Below are positions 26,602 to 38,091 of a DNA stretch of 64,000 bases, piece after piece. Position numbers and translations under genes: made by a program. How positions within the stretch are numbered: the stretch's first letter is position 1; each line of letters opens with the position of its first letter. The notes below the pieces were generated by a model. That model was given only the letters and a program-made list of their open reading frames with translations. It was not told the DNA's origin and did no database searches. Location: NCBI RefSeq assembly GCF_020075705.1, contig NZ_JAIQUM010000014.1, forward strand, positions 28,754-92,753, given 5' to 3'. The stretch is from Metabacillus rhizolycopersici. Its GTDB lineage: Bacteria; Bacillota; Bacilli; Bacillales; Bacillaceae.

Positions 26602-27174
26602 TACTATTCCTCTCCCTCATCCTTTTTCTTGATAATAAGTAGTATATATTCCTTTCCATTATTTGTCTAAGGTTATCTTACAAAAACTTTAAATCTTAAT
26701 TGAAGAGAAAAATCTATTTTCCAAAAAATTGATAGGTCAATTGTTTAATAGGAACAGGTACTTCCACTAAAATGAATTTGGTGTTTTTAAATTGTTAAAT
26801 TTGTAATTTCTTTTAGGCACTTATAAACATTTTTAAAATTACTTCAGCAAAAAAAGTCGTTTAGATCAATTCAATTAGATCCTGAGTAGTGTTTTTAAAT
26901 TCATTTAATATTAACCTCGACTGTAGTAAAAAATCCTTATTTTATCTATCAATTTGGATAGATAAAATAAGAGTTTTTATAAAGAGGCAACTCTTAACTT
27001 TGTATTGTCACTCCGCATTTTCCTGACACTACCGAATCTAGAAGCATACCGAACCACTCTCAGGCAAGTAAAGTATTACTTTCAATTTGCACTTTCTCGT
27101 TATGAAAAAATACCAGTACGTATTTGATTAGTAGAAAGACTAGGCATAAATAGCAATAATGATTCCGGATACGC
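26602..27174. other. AT-rich non-coding gap upstream of the actin operon
   Basis: No convincing gene. It contains a 13-base word GTGTTTTTAAATT twice (26781 and 26889) and a strong bidirectional terminator stem (26936-26950 with 26957-26971, CTTATTTTATCTATC). Any centromere (parC-like) for the actin system would be expected here, but the two words are not enough to claim one. Confidence 0.4.
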
Positions 27175-29724
27175 TCATTTACATAAAAGCCTTTGTGAAA
27201 CAATTTCTGAGAATATTTCCATTCCATCTGTTTTAGCAATATGGATGACATCTGAAAACTGTGAGCTTTGGGGCAAAATCGATGCCAACATATTCTCTTT
27301 TTCTAAAATGACATTCGGATGGAATACTACTTCCTTTTGTCCATCAAAAATAGCCACATAAAAAATTCCCGATTCCACAAGATCCTGAAAAAAGTGGCTA
27401 CCATAAGACAACTCGGGCATTAGTCCTGTTTCATTTGATGCGAACTCACAGATAACTGACATATTACTCAACTCTGTAAAGTGAACAGGTACACCTAATG
27501 ATGGTGTGGTCGTACCCCATCTACCGGGTCCCATCAGCATGACGTTTTTCCCTTTCAGCGCAGTATTGATCAAACCTATTTGTCTGGCAACCGCATATTT
27601 CCCTTGTTCATTACGCTCTAAATAGCTTTTAGTATGAACAAAAACAACATAATCAATAGGCAATCGTACATTTCCTCCCATAAAGTTCCCTTTTGTGGAG
27701 AAAAAACAAGCCTGATCATCTGCCAGTTTCGGGATCTCGACCGAATGACCTAATCCTCTCGTCTGCAAAGGGCGACATTGTAAAAGATTAATCTTAAAAT
27801 GGTTGTCTTTCGTGAAATTTGCGGTAAATTCAATGTCTACTGGATAGTCATAAACCTTAGATAACAGAGCGAGCATATCTTTCATAAGCTTTGGAAATTC
27901 AGTATTCTTAAGCAGCTTTTGAAAATCAAGAATAAAAGGGAGTGGTCTATTGGTATAACCAAGCTCATTTAGGCGGTTCACCGTTTCATAGTCGATACGT
28001 GCAAACATTTGTTGATCAACCTTAATATCATAAGGGATAATTTCTTCCAATCTTTTGCTTGTTAACGTATTATCTTTTAAAGAGAGAACATCAACATAAT
28101 GCTGTGAAAACTTCTTTTGATCTTCGTAATTCATCAGTGGTAAGCGTAAAGGATTATCTAAGGTAACAATTTTGGCATAATCACCAACCGTTCTATCTAC
28201 CGCCCTTGTGCCAAGTCCAAATACGAGGCGAAGCATGCCCGCATCCATATCTACACTTTCGTCCCATACATAAAGGTTAGAGGAGTTTCCAACGCCTGCA
28301 AGATGCGGGAAAAAGGTTTCTTGATAATGGTCTCCAGAAACACGCTGAATCAATATCGCCATCTGCTCGTCTCTCTCAAAAAGACCCCTGTTCATCCTGT
28401 AGGCGAGCGCTTCCTCATTCATTGTACTCGCATAAACGGTACGAATAGCCTGTTCAAACGCCTCATAGCGTTCTTTAGGAGTACCCTGGTTTACGCAGAA
28501 CACACTCTCATATTTACCGGCAAAGGCATTCCCAAAGTTATCCTCTAGTAATGAGCTGGAGCGCACAATAATTGGAGATTGTCCGAAATACTCCAAGATG
28601 TGAACAAACTGCTCCTGAATATTCTCCGGAAATTTTCCGTGGAGAAGCTTTTCTTTCAATTCAGGTGCATGTGTAAAATAACCGTCCTTCGTCTTTTGCT
28701 TTGTCCGTAGCTTCCACCAGCCATTTTGAACAATATAGGTGTAAAAAACATCTGATCCAAGATAAAAGGAATCATGTGGCTCCAAAAAAGGAGTAAATCG
28801 CTCCTCTTCATCCTGCTCTAAAATCTTTCTCGCAAGAAGCATACCGACACTCTTTCCACCGATAAATCCTGTTCCTACCTCTCTTGATGCGATCATCAAA
28901 ATATCACTTAAAGTAAAATATCTCTCGCACAACTCAACCATTCTCGATTCATTGCCAATCAGCAAGGAAATTAACAGTTTTTTAGTTGTTTCTCGCTGTT
29001 CTGGTTGAAGTGTAAGCGCATCTTTTGCTTTGGTGAAAACAACATCCCAGTAATCAAGTCTTTCCTCACCACGATGAATGCTGGAGAATAACTCGGCGGC
29101 CTCAGAACTCGCTGTGATAGAAATAGCCTCCTGCCCCCGGATTAAATGCGGAAAAAACATCGTAGGGGAATAACGTTGCTCCACCTTGAGTGGGTGAACA
29201 TAAAATTTATCATTAACTTGATATAAATCAAGCAAAAGCTGTGTCGTTTCACGAATTCCTGCAATGGTGCTGTAAGTATGAACATTTCGCATAATCGCAA
29301 AATAAGCAATCGTATCTAACTCATACAAAAATGGACAAGAAACCTTAAAAAAGTTACCTATCATTAAATCAGAATACCAGTATTCTAACAAATCGGTCAG
29401 ACAGTCAAAAACATAAAAAGTCTTCCTGCCTTCTTGCTCAATCAGATGATGTACCGTTGTCGCAAAGCTTTCAAACCCTTTGTTTGGATCGACAGGATAC
29501 ATTTTGATGTCTGGGCAATCCTCAAGTAACGGTTCATGGTTCCCAAAACGGACATAGACTAGCTTTCTATTATCCAGTCTAGCTTGTGCAACATATGGTT
29601 CAACCATTTTCTTATAGCTTTCTATTGAATCCACCTGCCAGACGACGTTATCTCCAAGACGAAGCTTGTCAATTGCTTGGTCGAAGCCAGCCATTCCTGT
29701 GCTTACTTTATCGTGCATGTCCAT
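27175..29724 (-). CDS. PEP/pyruvate-binding domain protein with a KaiC/RecA-like N-terminus
   Basis: An 849-residue protein. The N-terminus (S-T-G-M-A-G-F-D-Q-A-I-D-K-L) looks like the start of a KaiC/RadA-like domain but has no clear Walker A. From about residue 275 to 680 it carries the ATP-grasp domain of PEP synthase and pyruvate phosphate dikinase (G-G-K-S-V-G-M, I-I-V-R-S-S-S-L-L-E-D, A-G-K-Y-E-S-V-F). The swivelling phosphohistidine domain (T-x-G-G-x-x-x-H) and the TIM-barrel PEP domain are missing, so it cannot be a complete PEP synthase. Function unknown. Single gene, ATG behind GAAAGGA. Confidence 0.7.
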   Translation of the reverse strand: MDMHDKVSTGMAGFDQAIDKLRLGDNVVWQVDSIESYKKMVEPYVAQARLDNRKLVYVRFGNHEPLLEDCPDIKMYPVDPNKGFESFATTVHHLIEQEGRKTFYVFDCLTDLLEYWYSDLMIGNFFKVSCPFLYELDTIAYFAIMRNVHTYSTIAGIRETTQLLLDLYQVNDKFYVHPLKVEQRYSPTMFFPHLIRGQEAISITASSEAAELFSSIHRGEERLDYWDVVFTKAKDALTLQPEQRETTKKLLISLLIGNESRMVELCERYFTLSDILMIASREVGTGFIGGKSVGMLLARKILEQDEEERFTPFLEPHDSFYLGSDVFYTYIVQNGWWKLRTKQKTKDGYFTHAPELKEKLLHGKFPENIQEQFVHILEYFGQSPIIVRSSSLLEDNFGNAFAGKYESVFCVNQGTPKERYEAFEQAIRTVYASTMNEEALAYRMNRGLFERDEQMAILIQRVSGDHYQETFFPHLAGVGNSSNLYVWDESVDMDAGMLRLVFGLGTRAVDRTVGDYAKIVTLDNPLRLPLMNYEDQKKFSQHYVDVLSLKDNTLTSKRLEEIIPYDIKVDQQMFARIDYETVNRLNELGYTNRPLPFILDFQKLLKNTEFPKLMKDMLALLSKVYDYPVDIEFTANFTKDNHFKINLLQCRPLQTRGLGHSVEIPKLADDQACFFSTKGNFMGGNVRLPIDYVVFVHTKSYLERNEQGKYAVARQIGLINTALKGKNVMLMGPGRWGTTTPSLGVPVHFTELSNMSVICEFASNETGLMPELSYGSHFFQDLVESGIFYVAIFDGQKEVVFHPNVILEKENMLASILPQSSQFSDVIHIAKTDGMEIFSEIVSQRLLCK

Positions 29725-29984
29725 TGTGTTTCACCGGTCCTTTCTGATGTAAAATGTTATATTTTGCTCTATAGAAGCGGTACTATTTTCGTAGGGTTTG
29801 GATGATGATCGTAGAAATGACTATCTTGTTGTCAAATTTATCAATTACATTAGCTATTACAATCGTAAAGTAGTCAATCATATAAATCTTCATATTAGAA
29901 CTTCTCGGTTGCTCATTAACTTTATCCCTTTCTTTGTTATTATAGCATTTCAAACATTTTGAAAATGATTAATTTTGAAAATAT

Positions 29985-30262
29985 GCCATTATGAAATAAA
30001 GCTCCATATAGTAATCTTGTAGTAGTAAGAGAACATGTAAGAACTGCGCCTGACGGAAGCCTAACAAACAACTTGTCTTAAAAAGGTGAAACAGTAGAAA
30101 GTGTAGCTAATAAAGAATTTTCAAATAACACCGAATCAACTGATGAGATATCAACCTTAGAAAAAGTAATTGAAAATACACAAGCTGCAGTACTGGGCCA
30201 ATCCGTTATAGATCAGTTATTGAGAGTATTGAAAAACAAGAGGAGAATAATAAATAATAAAA
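29985..30262 (+). pseudogene. decayed gene with an in-frame stop
   Basis: A coding-like frame reads V-V-V-R-E-H-V-R-T-A-P-D-G-S-L-T-N-N-L-S, then TAA (about 30088), then continues K-G-E-T-V-E-S-V-A-N-K-E-F for some 55 codons to about 30262. No proper start is visible. The V-R-x-H-V-R-T-x-P-D-G type opening is seen in short Bacillus/phage proteins. No other gene was found between 29725 and 30410. Confidence 0.4.
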
Positions 30263-30369
30263 TCGTATCTAACTTGTGCTTTATTATTTTTCAAGACTAA
30301 TAGAAGTAGATGGATGTATAACTTTCGAACAATTGACATCCATCATAACTTTTTGGAATTTAAAGGAAT

Positions 30370-30404
30370 AATAAAAGATCCCTAAAACTCTAGGGATCTT
30401 TTAT
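30370..30404. terminator. terminator of the small oxidase-like gene
   Basis: ATAAAAGATCCCTA ... TAGGGATCTTTTAT. Confidence 0.7.
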
Positions 30405-30414
30405 TATTCTATGT

Positions 30415-30801
30415 TTACATTGTAATATCTTTGTTCATTACAATAGACTGATTTGCATTATTTTTTTTGAAAACATTAATAAGAAATAAAAGTGTACCAA
30501 CAACAACCATTATGGAACCAATTATGATTGCTTGATTACCTGTAAGAATCTGAATAAAAAGAGCAACTTGCATCAATGGTACACCACTATTGTGTAACCA
30601 AAAGTGAGTTTGTGCTAATCCTGATTCTGCTGCTCGTGGGTAGATAGAATAAATAATACCGAATATTTCCATTGAAACCCAACCTAATAAATTTATTTGT
30701 GCATGAACAGATGTAAACGCGAAGTTATGAATCATTCCCATTACAAGCCCAAGGCAGACAGCTATAAAGAAGTAAACATAACTATATTGTCTTTTTATCA
30801 A
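30415..30801 (-). CDS. small cbb3-oxidase-subunit-I-like membrane protein
   Basis: A 128-residue protein with four membrane helices. Histidines occur at the places expected for haem-copper oxidase subunit I fragments: M-I-H-N-F-A-F, S-V-H-A-Q-I-N-L-L-G-W-V-S-M and H-F-W-L-H-N-S-G. Short proteins of this look are widespread in Bacilli and are named 'cytochrome-c oxidase' or uncharacterised; they lack most of the catalytic subunit. A haem- or NO-related role is only a guess. Confidence 0.6.
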   Translation of the reverse strand: MIKRQYSYVYFFIAVCLGLVMGMIHNFAFTSVHAQINLLGWVSMEIFGIIYSIYPRAAESGLAQTHFWLHNSGVPLMQVALFIQILTGNQAIIIGSIMVVVGTLLFLINVFKKNNANQSIVMNKDITM

Positions 30802-30899
30802 ATTTATGAATAGTCTTGAGGAAATATTTAAACAATAAGGGGCATCGTGGACAACAAAAGGACAATAACCATGGATGATACTTTCCTTTTGTTTTTCTA

Positions 30900-30995
30900 C
30901 TATTTTAAGAATCGTTTTGTAAAAAACATATCGAACGCATCTCTCCTCGTTTGAGGTAATTCAAGACGATATTCAGATACAATGTGCATAACCAA
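30900..30995 (-). CDS. possible 31-residue peptide
   Basis: TTG nine bases after TTGGAGG; the product reads M-V-M-H-I-V-S-E-Y-R-L-E-L-P-Q and ends T-K-R-F-L-K. No known family. Support is the ribosome site only. Confidence 0.25.
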   Translation of the reverse strand: MVMHIVSEYRLELPQTRRDAFDMFFTKRFLK

Positions 30996-31085
30996 GTCGC
31001 TCATCCTCCAACCAACGGTGATGGAACAGAGTTTTATATAAAATAATATACGATTACAGCGTTCCGCTTGACAAAGCAAGTACAA

Positions 31086-31140
31086 TAAAAACTAGCTCAT
31101 CTACATTCATCGCCAAATGTAAGAGTGAGCTAGTCGTTTT
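31086..31140 (-). terminator. terminator of the glutamate synthase operon
   Basis: GACTAGCTCA ... TGAGCTAGT with a following T-run on the minus strand. Confidence 0.7.
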
Positions 31141-31190
31141 TATTCCTTTATTTCTTGATGCTACCATAAGTATAGGTAGCTGGTATAATC

Positions 31191-32675
31191 TTAAGGTAAC
31201 CTAGTTTCACCCATTAAATATCTGTCACATTCTCTTGCAGCCCCTCTACCTTCATTGATAGCCCATACGATGAGACTTTGTCCCCGACGCATATCGCCAG
31301 CAGCAAAAATACCTTTAATATTTGTTTTGTATGTTTCATACTCAGCCTTCACATTTGAACGTTCATCTCTTTCAACAGCAAGATTCTGGAGAAAGCCTTC
31401 CTCTGGACCACTAAATCCAATTGCTAGTAAGACCAACTGTGCAGGCCATACCTTTTCTGTTCCAGGTATCTCTTTACGAACACGTCGTCCATCTTCAGAC
31501 ATTGTCGTTTCAACGTCAATGGTATGAACTTCTTTGACATGCCCATTTTCATCGCCTACAAATTTTGTCGTCATCACAGCATAGGCGCGTGGATCTTCTC
31601 CAAAAATAGCAGCAGCTTCTTTTTGACCATATTCGACTCGATGAATAACTGGCCACTGTGGCCACGGGTTATCATCAGGTCGGACGTCACCTTTTTTTTC
31701 ATATATATCAAACTGTGTTAAGCTTTTGCATTTATGTCTGACAGAAGTAGCTAAACAATCTGTCCCTGTATCTCCCCCACCGATTACAATGACATCTTTG
31801 TCTTTTGCAGAGATATAGTCTCCATTCTCAAGTTTTGAATCTAATAAACTTTTCGTATTCGCATGGAGAAAATCCATAGCATAATGGATTCCTTTTAACT
31901 CTCTCCCCTCGACCTGTAAGTCACGAGGCTTCGTAGCCCCACCACATAGAATGACAGCATCAAATTCTGATTGAAGTGTAGACATTGGATAATCTTTGCC
32001 TATTTCTGTATTTGTCACAAACGTAATCCCTTCTGCTTTAAGAAGATTTACACGTCGTTCAACAACATAATAGGGAAGCTTCATTTCAGGTATTCCGTAG
32101 GTTAAAAGACCTCCAACTCGGTCATGACGTTCAAAAACTGTGACATTATGACCTGCTTTATTCAACTGAGCGGAGCAAGCTAAACCTGCTGGTCCAGAAC
32201 CTATGACGGCAACTTTTTTATCAGTCCGAATGTCTGGAGGCTCCGGCTTTACCCAGCCTTCCTTAAACCCTTTTTCAATAATTTCAAGCTCAATAGAACG
32301 GATGGCAACCGGTGGTTCATTTATTCCTAGAACACATGAACCTTCACAAGGAGCAGGACAAGCCATCCCTGTAAACTCAGGAAAGTTATTTCTTTCATGT
32401 TCGCATTTCAAAGCTTCCTTCCATTGCCCTTGATAAACTAAATCATTCCACTCTGGGATTAAGTGATGAACAGGACAACCGGAAGTCATTCCATTTAACA
32501 TCGTACCTGTATGACAGGTTGGAACACCACAGTCCATGCAACGTGCACCTTGTTGTTTCAACTCTTTTTCATCAAGATGTAATGTATAAACTTTCCAATC
32601 TTCTATTCGTTTTACAGGGTCACGTTCGGGTCTAGCTTGACGTTGATAGTCTAGAAATCCATTTGGCTTTCCCAT
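31191..32675 (-). CDS. gltB: glutamate synthase (NADPH), small subunit
   Basis: A 494-residue flavoprotein that feeds electrons from NADPH to the large subunit. It has an N-terminal cysteine region for [4Fe-4S] clusters (C-M-D-C-G-V-P-T-C and C-P-A-P-C-E-G-S-C), an FAD site G-S-G-P-A-G-L-A-C and an NADPH site G-G-G-D-T-G-T-D-C. It starts four bases after the large-subunit stop with GGAGGGTGA as ribosome site, so the two are one operon. Symbol follows the Bacillus naming (gltB = gltD of enteric bacteria). Confidence 0.94.
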   Translation of the reverse strand: MGKPNGFLDYQRQARPERDPVKRIEDWKVYTLHLDEKELKQQGARCMDCGVPTCHTGTMLNGMTSGCPVHHLIPEWNDLVYQGQWKEALKCEHERNNFPEFTGMACPAPCEGSCVLGINEPPVAIRSIELEIIEKGFKEGWVKPEPPDIRTDKKVAVIGSGPAGLACSAQLNKAGHNVTVFERHDRVGGLLTYGIPEMKLPYYVVERRVNLLKAEGITFVTNTEIGKDYPMSTLQSEFDAVILCGGATKPRDLQVEGRELKGIHYAMDFLHANTKSLLDSKLENGDYISAKDKDVIVIGGGDTGTDCLATSVRHKCKSLTQFDIYEKKGDVRPDDNPWPQWPVIHRVEYGQKEAAAIFGEDPRAYAVMTTKFVGDENGHVKEVHTIDVETTMSEDGRRVRKEIPGTEKVWPAQLVLLAIGFSGPEEGFLQNLAVERDERSNVKAEYETYKTNIKGIFAAGDMRRGQSLIVWAINEGRGAARECDRYLMGETRLP

Positions 32676-32678
32676 CGT

Positions 32679-35600
32679 TCACCCTCCATCTTTTATTAAA
32701 TTTACTGCTTTTTTTCCTTCTTCGAATGCAGCGAGTGCAGCTTTATGATCACTTAATCCTCTTGATCGGAAGTGTTTAATTCTCTCTGTCATCTCTAGAT
32801 AATCTTTCGGAATCACACGAACAAATTTCCTTTTCATATCAGCCCAGTTTTCTAAAACTCGTTTACCAAGTGGACTTTTCGTGTATTGAACATGTTTTTC
32901 GATAAAATGATAAACCGTTCCGAGTTCATGCTCATCCTCAATTGAATGGAGATAAACCTGTTCCTTATTACACTTCACTTGAAATTCATTTGATTCATCT
33001 AAAACATAAGCAACTCCACCTGACATGCCTGCTGCGAAGTTTTTCCCAGTCGTCCCGAGAACAATAACCGTCCCACCTGTCATATACTCACAACCATGGT
33101 CTCCAACACCCTCAACAACAACATGGGCACCACTATTTCTCACACAAAAACGCTCTCCAGCAATTCCATTGATATAGGCTTCTCCTGCAGTTGCTCCATA
33201 AAAAGAAACATTTCCAATAATTATATTTTTTTCTGGTATATACGTGCTTCTCTTTGAAGGATGGACAATAATTTTCCCGCCCGACAATCCCTTTCCAATA
33301 AAATCATTGGCATCTCCAACAAGTCTCATTGTCAAACCAGGAGGAATAAATGCGCCAAAACTTTGCCCAGCAGAGCCTGTACAGGTGAGACGAATCGTGT
33401 CTTCAGGAAGCCCCTTTGCACCATATCGTTTTGTTATCTCATATCCGAGCATCGTCCCTGCGACCCGGTTAATGTTCCGAATCGAGAAAGTTGCCTCCAC
33501 CGGTTCTTGGTTTTCAAGCGCTTCTTTACATAATGGAATTAATTCTTGTTTATCTAATGTTTTATCAAGTCCATGAACCTGTTCAATGGTCGCATAACGA
33601 CTAACCGTTTCAGGTACGTCTGGTTGATAGAGAAGCGCGCTTAGATCGATTCCTTTCGCTTTCCAATGGGTAAGCGCTTGATTAGCCTCTAGTACATCCG
33701 TTCTACCAATCATTTCCCTCATTGTTCGAAATCCGAGGTCTGCCATGAGCTCTCTCACCTCAGAAGCAATGAATCTCATAAAATTCATAACATGGTCTGC
33801 TTCTCCAGTAAACTTTTTTCGTAAGTCAGGATTTTGTGTCGCAACCCCAACAGGACATGTATCAAGTTGACAAACTCTCATTAAAACACACCCTAAGACA
33901 ACTAAAGGCGCCGTTGAAAATCCATATTCCTCTGCTCCTAATAATGCAGCAATAACAACATCTCGACCTGTCATTAATTTTCCATCTGTTTCAACTATGA
34001 TTCGATCACGCAATCGATTTAACAGTAACGTTTGATGTGTTTCCGCAAGCCCGATTTCCCAAGGTATACCCGCATGTTTTAAACTTGTTTTTGGTGCAGC
34101 CCCAGTTCCACCATCATATCCACTGATGAGAACAAGATCTGCTCGACCTTTTGCCACACCCGCTGCAACTGTACCAACACCCGCTTCTGAAACAAGCTTG
34201 ACACTAATCCTGGCAGCTGGATTTGCATTTTTCAAATTATGAATTAATTCAGCCAAATCCTCTATTGAATAAATATCATGATGCGGTGGAGGTGAAATCA
34301 AACCTACACCTGGTGTTGAGCCTCTCACTTCCGCAATCCATGGATACACTTTCTTACCGGGGAGATGACCCCCTTCTCCAGGTTTTGCACCTTGCGCCAC
34401 TTTAATTTGAATCTCATCGGCATTGACAAGATAATGACTACTTACTCCAAAACGGCCAGAAGCAACTTGCTTAATAGCACTTCGTTTTAGATCACCATTC
34501 GGATCAGGTGTAAATCGACTAGACTCTTCTCCCCCTTCCCCAGAGTTACTCTTTCCTCCGATCCGATTCATTGCAATGGCAAGCGTCTCATGAGCCTCAC
34601 TACTGATAGAACCATACGACATTGCACCCGTTTTAAACCTTTTACAAATGTCTTCTACTGATTCAACTTCGTCTATCGAGATCGCATCTCTTTTCTTAAA
34701 GGAAAGCAACCCTCGAATCGATTGTAGATTGCGATCTGTATCTGTAAGTAGTTTTGAGTAATCTTTAAAGAGTTTATAATTATTTGTCCGACAAGCATGT
34801 TGTAGCAAATGAATCGTTTTTGGGTTGTATTGATGATCTTCCCCGTCTTGGCGCCATTGGAAATCATCACCTGATTCTAATCTCTTCTTTATGTCTCTTG
34901 AATCTTCAAATGCTTTATTATGCCTCATCACGACTTCTTTGGCGATAATATCCAGTCCGATACCACCTATTCGTGATGAGGTATTTGTGAAGTATTTATC
35001 GGTCACTTCTTGATGAATGCCAACGGCTTCAAATATTTGTGCGCCCCGATAACTTTGAATCGTTGAGATCCCCATTTTCGACATTACTTTAACGATCCCA
35101 TCCGTAACAGCCTTTCTATAAACTTCAACCGCTTTAACAAATTCTGTGTCACGTAAGTCTCCTATTTCAATTAGACCTCTAATTGACTCAAATGCTAAAT
35201 ACGGATTGATTGCTTCTGCTCCATACCCAAGTAATGTTGCAAAATGATGGACCTCTCTCGGTTCTGCAGATTCAATTACGATGCTTACCTTCGAACGTGT
35301 TCCACTACGAATCAAGTGGTAATGCAATCCTGACACTGAAAGCAGAGCAGGTAGTGCTGCATACTCTTCATTTACTCCACGGTCAGATAAAATAAGCAAT
35401 AATGCTCCCTTTTCAATTGCAGTATCAGCTTTAGCAAATAGATCATCTAATTGTTTTGCAAAATCAGGAAGTTCATCTTCAACTGGAAATAGTATCGATA
35501 GCGTCTCACACGTAAAGTCTGATTGATAAAGTTTTTCTAGCTGACTATTTGTCAAAATTGGAGTATCGATCTGAATTTGTTTACAGCTTTCTGGCTCAGG

Positions 35601-37274
35601 TTTGATCAGGTTTCTTTCAGGCCCAATCGTTGTGATCACAGACGTTATGACTTCCTCTCTTATCGCATCAATTGGAGGATTTGTTACTTGTGCAAATAGT
35701 TGTTTGAAATAGTTATAGAGAAGCTGCGGTTTTTTTGATAAAACGGCAAGCGGGGTATCATTACCCATTGAGCCAATCGGGTCTTTGCCATCCGTAACCA
35801 TAGGCTTTATCATTTTATTTAACTCTTCATTCGTATATCCAACTGCGAGTTGTTGTTTTATACGTTCCTCTGCGGTAAATTTTTGTTGATCATCACCCGT
35901 TTCAGGTAGGTCATTTAAGTGAACTAAATGCTCTGATAACCAATCTTGATAAGGCAGTTCTGACGAAATTTGCTTTTTGATTTCTTCATCTGGAATAATC
36001 CGTCCTTTTTCTAAATCGACAAGAAGCATCTTTCCAGGAAGAAGCCTGTCTTTCGTTTCAATATCCTCAACAAAAATATCTAATGCACCCACTTCAGATC
36101 CTAAGACGATCATTCCGTCTTTTGTTACATAGTACCTTGCCGGACGTAGTCCATTTCGATCAAGGCATGCCCCTATTTGTTTTCCGTCAGTAAATACAAC
36201 AGCTGCAGGCCCATCCCACGGTTCCATTAGACAACTATGATATTCATAAAAGGATTTCTTTTCTTGATCCATCATTGCATCATGAGTCCATGGTTCAGGA
36301 ATCATCATCATGGCTGTATGAGCGAGTGAACGTCCTGAATGGTGAAGAAACTCAAAACAATTATCAAACATCGAAGAGTCACTACCATTCGTATCTATCA
36401 CCGGGAAGAGCTTTTGAAAATCCTCCCCATGAAATAGTTCCGATTCACATTGCCCTTCCCTAGCCTGCATCCAATTGACATTCCCTTTAATTGTATTAAA
36501 TTCGCCATTATGAATCGTAAATCGATTGGGATGTGATCGTTCCCAGCTTGGAAATGTATTCGTACTAAAACGTGAATGAACGAGAGCTAAGGCCGATTTA
36601 AAATCACGATGATTTAAATCAATATAAAAGGAGTCTAGTTGTTCTGGAATTAACATGCCTTTATACACAATCGTTCTTGTCGATAAGCTGCAAATGTAAA
36701 ATCCTTCATGATGTTCAATATCTGAGGTAAGAATTTCTTTTTCTAATCTTTTTCGAATCACAAATAATTTTCTTTCAAAAACATTCTGTTCCTTAATATC
36801 ATGGGATGGGGCAATAAATAGTTGGCGAATAAACGGTTTTGATTTCTTAGCCAGGTCACCAACAAATGAATCATTGACCGGAACAGTCCGCCATCCAAGA
36901 AAGATTTGTCCTTCTTTTTCAATGATGTTTCTGACTAATTTTTGAATTTGGATTCTTACTTCCGGATCCTGGGGAAGAAAAACCATGCCAATTCCATATC
37001 CACCTTCTTTCGGAAGAAGGATGTTATCTTTTTCACATTGTTTCTCAAAAAAAGTATGTGGAATTTGTGTCAGGATACCTGCTCCATCGCCAGTACTGAT
37101 ATCCGCTGATTGCCCTCCCCGATGTTCCAAATTGCATAAAATGGTAATTGCATTTTCAACAATCTCATGTGTCTTTTTTCCATTAATATTAGCCACCATC
37201 CCGATCCCGCAGGCTTCATGTTCATATTCAGGATGATACAAACCTTGTGCAACTGGATATCCATGCGTTTTCAT
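32679..37274 (-). CDS. gltA: glutamate synthase, large (glutaminase/FMN) subunit
   Basis: A 1531-residue enzyme making two glutamates from glutamine and 2-oxoglutarate. The N-terminal nucleophile is Cys22 (H-E-A-C-G-I-G), exposed after removal of a 21-residue propeptide. Then follow the class II amidotransferase domain, a central domain, the FMN-binding barrel with a [3Fe-4S] site ([16 protein letters not shown]), and the C-terminal beta-helix. The ATG at 37274 stands behind GAAGGGATG; a frame open further upstream runs through a repeat and is not coding. No divergent gltC regulator is present, unlike B. subtilis. Confidence 0.94.
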   Translation of the reverse strand: MKTHGYPVAQGLYHPEYEHEACGIGMVANINGKKTHEIVENAITILCNLEHRGGQSADISTGDGAGILTQIPHTFFEKQCEKDNILLPKEGGYGIGMVFLPQDPEVRIQIQKLVRNIIEKEGQIFLGWRTVPVNDSFVGDLAKKSKPFIRQLFIAPSHDIKEQNVFERKLFVIRKRLEKEILTSDIEHHEGFYICSLSTRTIVYKGMLIPEQLDSFYIDLNHRDFKSALALVHSRFSTNTFPSWERSHPNRFTIHNGEFNTIKGNVNWMQAREGQCESELFHGEDFQKLFPVIDTNGSDSSMFDNCFEFLHHSGRSLAHTAMMMIPEPWTHDAMMDQEKKSFYEYHSCLMEPWDGPAAVVFTDGKQIGACLDRNGLRPARYYVTKDGMIVLGSEVGALDIFVEDIETKDRLLPGKMLLVDLEKGRIIPDEEIKKQISSELPYQDWLSEHLVHLNDLPETGDDQQKFTAEERIKQQLAVGYTNEELNKMIKPMVTDGKDPIGSMGNDTPLAVLSKKPQLLYNYFKQLFAQVTNPPIDAIREEVITSVITTIGPERNLIKPEPESCKQIQIDTPILTNSQLEKLYQSDFTCETLSILFPVEDELPDFAKQLDDLFAKADTAIEKGALLLILSDRGVNEEYAALPALLSVSGLHYHLIRSGTRSKVSIVIESAEPREVHHFATLLGYGAEAINPYLAFESIRGLIEIGDLRDTEFVKAVEVYRKAVTDGIVKVMSKMGISTIQSYRGAQIFEAVGIHQEVTDKYFTNTSSRIGGIGLDIIAKEVVMRHNKAFEDSRDIKKRLESGDDFQWRQDGEDHQYNPKTIHLLQHACRTNNYKLFKDYSKLLTDTDRNLQSIRGLLSFKKRDAISIDEVESVEDICKRFKTGAMSYGSISSEAHETLAIAMNRIGGKSNSGEGGEESSRFTPDPNGDLKRSAIKQVASGRFGVSSHYLVNADEIQIKVAQGAKPGEGGHLPGKKVYPWIAEVRGSTPGVGLISPPPHHDIYSIEDLAELIHNLKNANPAARISVKLVSEAGVGTVAAGVAKGRADLVLISGYDGGTGAAPKTSLKHAGIPWEIGLAETHQTLLLNRLRDRIIVETDGKLMTGRDVVIAALLGAEEYGFSTAPLVVLGCVLMRVCQLDTCPVGVATQNPDLRKKFTGEADHVMNFMRFIASEVRELMADLGFRTMREMIGRTDVLEANQALTHWKAKGIDLSALLYQPDVPETVSRYATIEQVHGLDKTLDKQELIPLCKEALENQEPVEATFSIRNINRVAGTMLGYEITKRYGAKGLPEDTIRLTCTGSAGQSFGAFIPPGLTMRLVGDANDFIGKGLSGGKIIVHPSKRSTYIPEKNIIIGNVSFYGATAGEAYINGIAGERFCVRNSGAHVVVEGVGDHGCEYMTGGTVIVLGTTGKNFAAGMSGGVAYVLDESNEFQVKCNKEQVYLHSIEDEHELGTVYHFIEKHVQYTKSPLGKRVLENWADMKRKFVRVIPKDYLEMTERIKHFRSRGLSDHKAALAAFEEGKKAVNLIKDGG

Positions 37275-37311
37275 AACTACATCCCTTCTCAAAGAAGATA
37301 AACTGAATCTT

Positions 37312-37344
37312 CCATCAGTGGGGGTTTTCTTCTTCCACTGATGG
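37312..37344. repeat. family A repeat hairpin, copy 2, in the gltA leader
   Basis: CCATCAGTGG-GGG ... CCACTGATGG, perfect stem. It continues as a second pairing block near 37430-37512 (GGGCAGTTTGTCCCC with GGGACTTACTGCCC, then TTAATCTGCGATAAA). It lies between the gltA start and its upstream region, so it could also act as a leader terminator. Confidence 0.55.
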
Positions 37345-37429
37345 TTTGATGCGGCCACAGGATATGGGTCACACATCCGTTGCCAGACGACGTGGCGATT
37401 TTAGTCTGTGTTCCTTTAGGGCCTTTACG

Positions 37430-37515
37430 GGCAGTTTGTCCCCCTCTTATCTTTCTTTATTCATTAAAAATTCTTGAAGTGAGGGACTTACTGCCCGTTA
37501 ATCTGCGATAAAACG
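37430..37515. repeat. family A repeat, second block
   Basis: ACGGGCAGTTTGTCCCC pairs with GAGGGACTTACTGCCCGT; the latter with TTAATCTGCGATAAA is shared with about 52150-52185 and loosely with 753-784. From 37520 to 38070 I found no gene. Confidence 0.5.
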
Positions 37516-38091
37516 AGCTTAGATATGTACATCTGCTCAATTTTAGAGAAAGTAACCATGATATACCCTGCCAATAAGAAATTCAGGGAATTAATGGATT
37601 CCATTCACATAATAAAATAGTGTGTACTTATAGCTTTCATTTAATTCGAATTTTTGTTGGTTGTTGGGATCGATATGGTGGATGGCTGAATTAAATCAAA
37701 AATTGAAATAATCTTGATCTAGTGGGACTAAAGAGATGCGGACAACAGTAACAAACTTTTTACAATTTTAAAAAACCTAGACCATTTGATTTGCCAAATT
37801 AAAGACTAGCTCCACTACCGAAATCGTATAAGCATCATGAATGTTCTCGACAGGCTTTTGTAAAGTAATACTTTCCACATCTTTCAAGTTGGGATACTAT
37901 TTCTTTAATTCACGTACTGCTTTAATCGATTCATATATATTAAAGAGCACCCCTTTCCATTGGTTTGAAGGAAGTTGACCATTTTGAACTATTCATCTCA
38001 TGACTAAAGTCCCGAATATTCTCGACTACCTCATAAATAAAGACAAAATAGGATAATACTATGAATAAAAGTAAAATTGGAGGACATAAAC

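Noticed and set aside
26602..26935. Centromere (parC) for the ParM-like system
   Set aside because: Only one 13-base word repeated twice; no array of iterons.
37377..38090. Divergent gltC-type regulator upstream of gltA
   Set aside because: No frame of suitable size on either strand.
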